Below, in pieces: positions 58,513 to 64,000 of a DNA stretch of 64,000 nt (the first letter of the stretch is position 1; each line of letters starts with the position of its first letter). This DNA is from Apostichopus japonicus. Lineage: Eukaryota > Echinodermata > Holothuroidea > Aspidochirotida > Stichopodidae. Made by a program: the position numbers and the translations under genes. The notes under the pieces are model-generated. The model was not told where the DNA came from, did no database searches, and was given only the letters and a program-made list of their open reading frames with translations. The stretch covers positions 13,408,876 to 13,472,875 of the forward strand of contig NC_092567.1 of the NCBI RefSeq assembly GCF_037975245.1, given 5' to 3'.

Positions 58513-61415
58513 GTACCGAACATTCGATTCATTTATTTCGCACATTTGGTTGATCGGTTTCGCACATTCGATCGATCGATACCGAACATTCGATTGATCG
58601 GTACCGCACATTCGATTGATCGGTACCGCACATTCGATTGATCGGTACCAAACATTCGATTGATCAGGACCGAACATTCGATTGATCGGTTTCGCACATT
58701 TGGTTGATCGGTTTCGCACATTCGATCGATCGATACCGAACATTCGATTGATCGGTACCGCACATTCGATCGATCGGTACCGCACATTCGATTGATCGAT
58801 ACCGCACATTCGATTGATCGATACCGGACATTCGATTGATCGATACCGGACATTCGATTGATCGATACCGAACATTCGTTTGATCGGTAGCGCACATTCG
58901 ATCGATCGATTGGTACCGCACATTCGATTGATCGGTACCGCACATTCGATTGATCGGTACCGTACATTCGATCGATCGATACTGCACATTCGATCGATCG
59001 GTACCGAACATTCGATTGATCGCTACCGCACATTCGATTGATCGGTACCGAACATTCGATCGACCGATACCGCACATTCGTTTGATCGGTACCGAACCTT
59101 CGATTCATTGGTACCCCACATTCGATTGATCGATACAGAACATTCGATCGATCGATACCGCACATTCGATATATCGGTACCGTACATTCGATCGATCGGT
59201 ACCGCACATTCGATCGATCGGTACCGAACATTCGATTGATCGATACCGCACATTCGATTGATCGGTACCGCACATTCGATCGATCAATACCGCACATTCG
59301 ATTGATCGGTACCGAACATTCGATCGATACTGCACATTCGATCGATCGATACCGAACATTCGATTAATCGGTACCGAACATTCGATTGATCGGTACCGCA
59401 CATTCGATTGATCGGTACCGAACATTCGATTGATCGATACCGCATATTCGATTGATCGGTACCGAACATTCGATCGATCGATACCGAACATTCGATTGAT
59501 CGGTACCGAACATTATATTGATCGGTACCGAACATTCGATCGATCGATACCGCACATTCGATTGATCGGTACCGAACATTCGTTTGATCGGTACCGTACA
59601 TTCGATTGATCGGTACCGAACATTCGATTGATCGGTTTCGCACATTCGATCGATCGATACCGAACATTTGGTTGATCGGTTTCGCACATTCGATCGATCG
59701 ATACCGAACATTCGATTGATCGGTACCGCACATTTGGTTGATCGGTTTCGCACGTTCGATCGATCGATACCGAACATTCGATTGATCGGTACCGCACATT
59801 CGATTGATCGGTACCGAACATTCGATCGATCGATACCGAACATTCGATTGATCGGTACCGCACATTCGATTTATCGATACCGCACATTCGATTGATCGGT
59901 ACCACACATTCGATTGATCGATACCGCATATTCGATTGATCGGTACCGAACATTCGATTGATCGGTACCGAACGGTTTCGCACATTAGGTTGATCGGTAC
60001 CGCACATTCGATCGATCGATGCCGAACATTCGATTGATCGGTATCGCATATTCGATTGATCGGTACCGAACATTCGATTGATCGATATCGCATATTCGAT
60101 CGATCGATATCGCACATTCGATATATCGGTACCGCACATTCGATCGATCGGTACCGCACATTCGATTGATCGGTACCGAACATTCGATTGATCAGGACCG
60201 AACATTCGATTGATCGGTTTCGCACATTTGGTTGATCGGTTTCGCACATTCGATCGATCGATACCGAACTTTCGATTGATCGGTACCGCACATTCGATTG
60301 ATCGGTACCGAACATTCGATTGATCGATACCGCATATTCGATTGATCGGTACCGAACATTCTATCGATCGATACCGCACATTCGATTGATCGGTACCGCC
60401 CATTCGATTTATCGGTTCCGGACATTCGATTGATCGATACCGCACATTTGGTTGATCGGTTTCGCACATTCGATCGATCGATACCGAACACTCGATTGAT
60501 CGGTACCGCACATTTGATCGATCGGTACCGCACATTCGATTGATCGATACCGCACATTCGATTAATCGATACCGGACATTCGATTGATCGATACCGCACA
60601 TTCGATTGATCGATACCGCACATTCGATTGATCGGTACCGAACATTCGATTGATCGGTACCGAACATTCGATTGGTACCGAACATTCGATCGATCGATAC
60701 TGCACATTCGATCGATCGGTACCGAACATTCGATTGATCGCTACCGAACATTCGATTGATCGGTACCGAACATTCGATCGACCGATACCGCACATTCGTT
60801 TGATCGGTACCGAACCTTCGATTCATTGGTACCGCACATTCGATTGATCGATACAGAACATTCGATCGATCGATACCGCACATTCGATATATCGGTACCG
60901 TACATTCGATTGATCGGTACCGCACATTCGATTGATCGGTACCGAACATTCGATTGATCGATACCGCATATTCGATTGATCGGTACCGAACATTCGATCG
61001 ATCGATACCGCACATTTGATCGATCGATACCGCACATTCGATTGATCGGTATCGCACATTCGATTGATAGGTACCGAACATTTGATTGATCGGTACCGCA
61101 CATTCGATTGATCGGTAGTGAACATTCGATCGATCGATATTGCACATTCGATCGATCGGTACCGAACATTCGATTGATCGATACCGAACATTCGATTGAT
61201 CGGTAACGAACATTCGATTGATCGATACCGCACATTCGATTGATCGGTCCCGAACATTCGATTGATCAGGACCGAACATTCGATTGATCGGTTTCGCACA
61301 TTAGGTTGATCGGTTTCGCACATTCGATTGATCGATACTGTACATTCGATTGATCGGTACCGCACATTCGATTGATCGGTACCGAACATTCGATTGATCA
61401 GGACCGAACATTCGA
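58513..61415. repeat. T block (partial) joined to Q-like sequence
   Basis: 58,528-59,520 matches 34,920-35,912. After that, parts match the 7-kb segment (including a 10-bp remnant near 59,968) and the Q block (CCGAACACTCG at 60,485, GGTAGTGAAC near 61,117). A duplicated GGTTTCGCACATTTGG or CGCACGTTCG unit is seen at 59,670-59,760. No gene is seen. Confidence 0.8.
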
Positions 61416-63066
61416 TTCATTTATTTCGCACATTTGGTTGATCGGTTTCGCACATTCGATCGATCGATACCGAACATTCGATTGATCGGTACCGCACATT
61501 CGATTGATCGGTACCGCACATTCGATTGATCGGTACCAAACATTCGATTGATCAGGACCGAACATTCGATTCATCGGTTTCGCACATTTGGTTGATCGGT
61601 TTCGCACATTCGATCGATCGATACCGAACATTCGATTGATCGGTACCGCACATTCGATTGATCGGTACCGCACATTCGATTGATCGATACCGCACATTCG
61701 ATTGATCGATACCGGACATTCGATTGATCGATACCGGACATTCGATTGATCGATACCGAACATTCGTTTGATCGGTAGCGCACATTCGATCGATCGATTG
61801 GTACCGCACATTCGATTGATCGGTACCGCACATTCGATTGATCGGTACCGTACATTCGATCGATCGATACTGCACATTCGATCGATCGGTACCGAACATT
61901 CGATTGATCGCTACCGCACATTCGATTGATCGGTACCGAACATTCGATCGACCGATACCGCACATTCGTTTGATCGGTACCGAACCTTCGATTCATTGGT
62001 ACCCCACATTCGATTGATCGATACAGAACATTCGATCGATCGATACCGCACATTCGATATATCGGTACCGTACATTCGATCGATCGGTACCGCACATTCG
62101 ATCGATCGGTACCGAACATTCGATTGATCGATACCGCACATTCGATTGATCGGTACCGCACATTCGATCGATCGATACCGCACATTCGATTGATCGGTAC
62201 CGAACATTCGATCGATACTGCACATTCGATCGATCGATACCGAACATTCGATTAATCGGTACCGAACATTCGATTGATCGGTACCGCACATTCGATTGAT
62301 CGGTACCGAACATTCGATTGATCGATACCGCATATTCGATTGATCGGTACCGAACATTCGATCGATCGATACCGAACATTCGATTGATCGGTACCGAACA
62401 TTATATTGATCGGTACCGAACATTCGATCGATCGATATCGCACATTCGATTGATCGGTACCGAACATTCGTTTGATCGGTACCGTACATTCGATTGATCG
62501 GTACCGAACATTCGATTGATCGGTTTCGCACATTCGATCGATCGATACCGAACATTTGGTTGATCGGTTTCGCACATTCGATCGATCGATACCGAACATT
62601 CGATTGATCGGTACCGCACATTTGATTGATCGGTACCGAACATTCGATTGATCGATACCGCACATTCGATTGATCGGTACCGAACATTATATTGATCGGT
62701 ACCGAACATTCGATCGATCGATACTGCACATTCGATTGATCGGTACCGCACATTCGATTTATCGATACCGCACATTCGATTGATCGGTACCACACATTCG
62801 ATTGATCGATACCGCATATTCGATTGATCGGTACCGAACATTCCATTGATCGGTACCGCATATTCGATTGATCGGTACCGAACATTCGATTGATCGATAT
62901 CGCATATTCGATCGATCGATATCGCACATTCGATATATCGGTACCGCACATTCGATCGATCGGTACCGCACATTCGATTGATCGGTACCGAACATTCGAT
63001 TGATCAGGACCGAACATTCGATTGATCGGTTTCGCACATTTGGTTGATCGGTTTCGCACATTCGAT
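61416..63066. repeat. T block, copy 3 (full length)
   Basis: This matches 34,920-36,570 over its full length at 26,496 bp and its first kilobase matches 58,528 onward at 2,888 bp. The marker CGATTCATTTATTTCGC is at 61,413-61,429. Confidence 0.88.
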
Positions 63067-63098
63067 CGATCGATACCGAACTTTCGATTCATTGGTAC

Positions 63099-64000
63099 CG
63101 CACATTCGATCGATCGATACCGAACATTCGATTGATCGGTACCGCACATTCGATTGATCGGTACCGCACATTCGATTGATCGATACCGCACATTCGATTG
63201 ATCGATACCGGACATTCGATTGATCGATACCGGACATTCGATTGATCGATACCGAACATTCGTTTGATCGGTAGCGCACATTCGATCGATCGATTGGTAC
63301 CGCACATTCGATTGATCGGTACCGCACATTCGATTGATCGGTACCGTACATTCGATCGATCGATACTGCACATTCGATCGATCGGTACCGAACATTCGAT
63401 TGATCGCTACCGCACATTCGATTGATCGGTACCGAACATTCGATCGACCGATACCGCACATTCGTTTGATCGGTACCGAACCTTCGATTCATTGGTACCC
63501 CACATTCGATTGATCGATACAGAACATTCGATCGATCGATACCGCACATTCGATATATCGGTACCGTACATTCGATCGATCGGTACCGCACATTCGATCG
63601 ATCGGTACCGAACATTCGATTGATCGATACCGCACATTCGATTGATCGGTACCGCACATTCGATCGATCGATACCGCACATTCGATTGATCGGTACCGAA
63701 CATTCGATCGATACTGCACATTCGATCGATCGATACCGAACATTCGATTAATCGGTACCGAACATTCGATTGATCGGTACCGCACATTCGATTGATCGGT
63801 ACCGAACATTCGATTGATCGATACCGCATATTCGATTGATCGGTACCGAACATTCGATCGATCGATACCGAACATTCGATTGATCGGTACCGAACATTAT
63901 ATTGATCGGTACCGAACATTCGATCGATCGATACCGCACATTCGATTGATCGGTACCGAACATTCGTTTGATCGGTACCGTACATTCGATTGATCGGTAC
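63099..64000. repeat. T block, partial copy running off the window
   Basis: This matches 61,603-62,504 at 1,496 bp, exactly 68 monomers, up to the last base of the window. The left junction is inside a GGTACCGCAC/GGTTTCGCAC monomer. The copy continues past the right edge. Confidence 0.88.

Larger units (their letters stand above)
1..64000. repeat. 22-bp satellite array filling the whole window
   Basis: Every stretch of the window is built from a 22-bp unit, ACATTCGATTG joined to ATCGGTACCGC, or a close variant. All units lie in the same orientation except for a few bases at one fold-back near 24,900. Common variant positions are ATTG or ATCG after the first CGA, CGGTACC or CGATACC, and CCGCAC or CCGAAC at the unit joint. 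The consensus has 11 G/C in 22, three CpGs and a central GGTACC palindrome. No unique sequence, transposon, microsatellite of another type or gene interrupts it. Arrays like this are typical of eukaryotic constitutive heterochromatin; the location and species are inference. I do not recognise a named satellite family. The array is open at both ends, so its true length is unknown. Confidence 0.98.

Noticed and set aside
58513-61415. A transposon or unique insertion at the junctions between blocks
   Set aside because: All junctions that I read stay within monomer sequence; there are no target-site duplications, terminal repeats or non-satellite bases.
1-64000. CRISPR array
   Set aside because: Units are contiguous with no unique spacers, and there are no cas genes.
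1-64000. Secreted or structural repeat protein gene
   Set aside because: No non-repeat termini, introns, signal sequence or promoter can be seen, and the unit length is not a multiple of 3, so indels of 4, 2 and 1 bp are freely tolerated.
1-64000. CENP-B box or telomere repeat
   Set aside because: I found no match to the CENP-B box core pattern (TTCG....A..CGGG) and no TTAGGG-type tandem run. TTAGG occurs only inside the single variant CATTAGGTTG.
1-64000. Bacterial or phage origin
   Set aside because: A 64-kb uninterrupted 22-bp satellite with no gene is not known from bacterial or phage genomes. The frequent GATC sites come from the monomer and do not point to Dam-related function.

Overview
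The whole 64-kb window is one uninterrupted satellite DNA array. The basic unit is 22 bp; its commonest form reads ACATTCGATTG followed directly by ATCGGTACCGC. About 2,900 tandem copies run head-to-tail in one orientation from base 1 to base 64,000. I found no protein gene, RNA gene, transposon, CRISPR array or non-repeat spacer, and the array runs off both ends of the window.

A satellite of this size with layered duplications points to a eukaryotic nuclear chromosome, probably constitutive heterochromatin (centromeric, pericentromeric, subtelomeric or sex-chromosome). I do not recognise the family and nothing here identifies the species. The consensus is about 50% GC and CpG-rich (3 CpG per 22 bp), and many recurrent variants look like CpG decay.

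Monomers differ at a few positions (ATTG/ATCG, CGGTACC/CGATACC, CCGCAC/CCGAAC, GGTTTCGC, CAGGACC, GGGACC, TTAATC, TTATATT) and by small indels (18-, 21-, 24-, 30- and 10-bp forms). The order of variants works as a bar code, and it shows nested segmental duplications. Left part (1-27 kb): a block at 1-935 recurs at 4,903; there is a 1,114-bp tandem duplication at 1,320-3,554; further repeats have offsets of 1,400, 242, 920, 2,134, 2,806 and about 3,100-3,300 bp. Right part (27-64 kb): a roughly 7-kb segment (27.6-34.6 kb) recurs at 46.4-53.4 kb and partly at 53.5-58.5 kb. Between them lies a mosaic of three blocks in the order P-Q-R-P-R-P-Q-R (35.87-45.84 kb). A block starting at 34.92 kb recurs at 58.53, 61.42 and 63.10 kb.

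Long open frames occur on the minus strand only because the monomer has no minus-strand stop codon and 22 is not a multiple of 3, so every frame cycles through a 22-residue periodic peptide. They are not genes. The points of interest are structural: the mosaic duplications, one fold-back palindrome at 24,892-24,919 that is the only orientation break I found, the tetranucleotide-slip short monomers, and the CpG-type variant spectrum.
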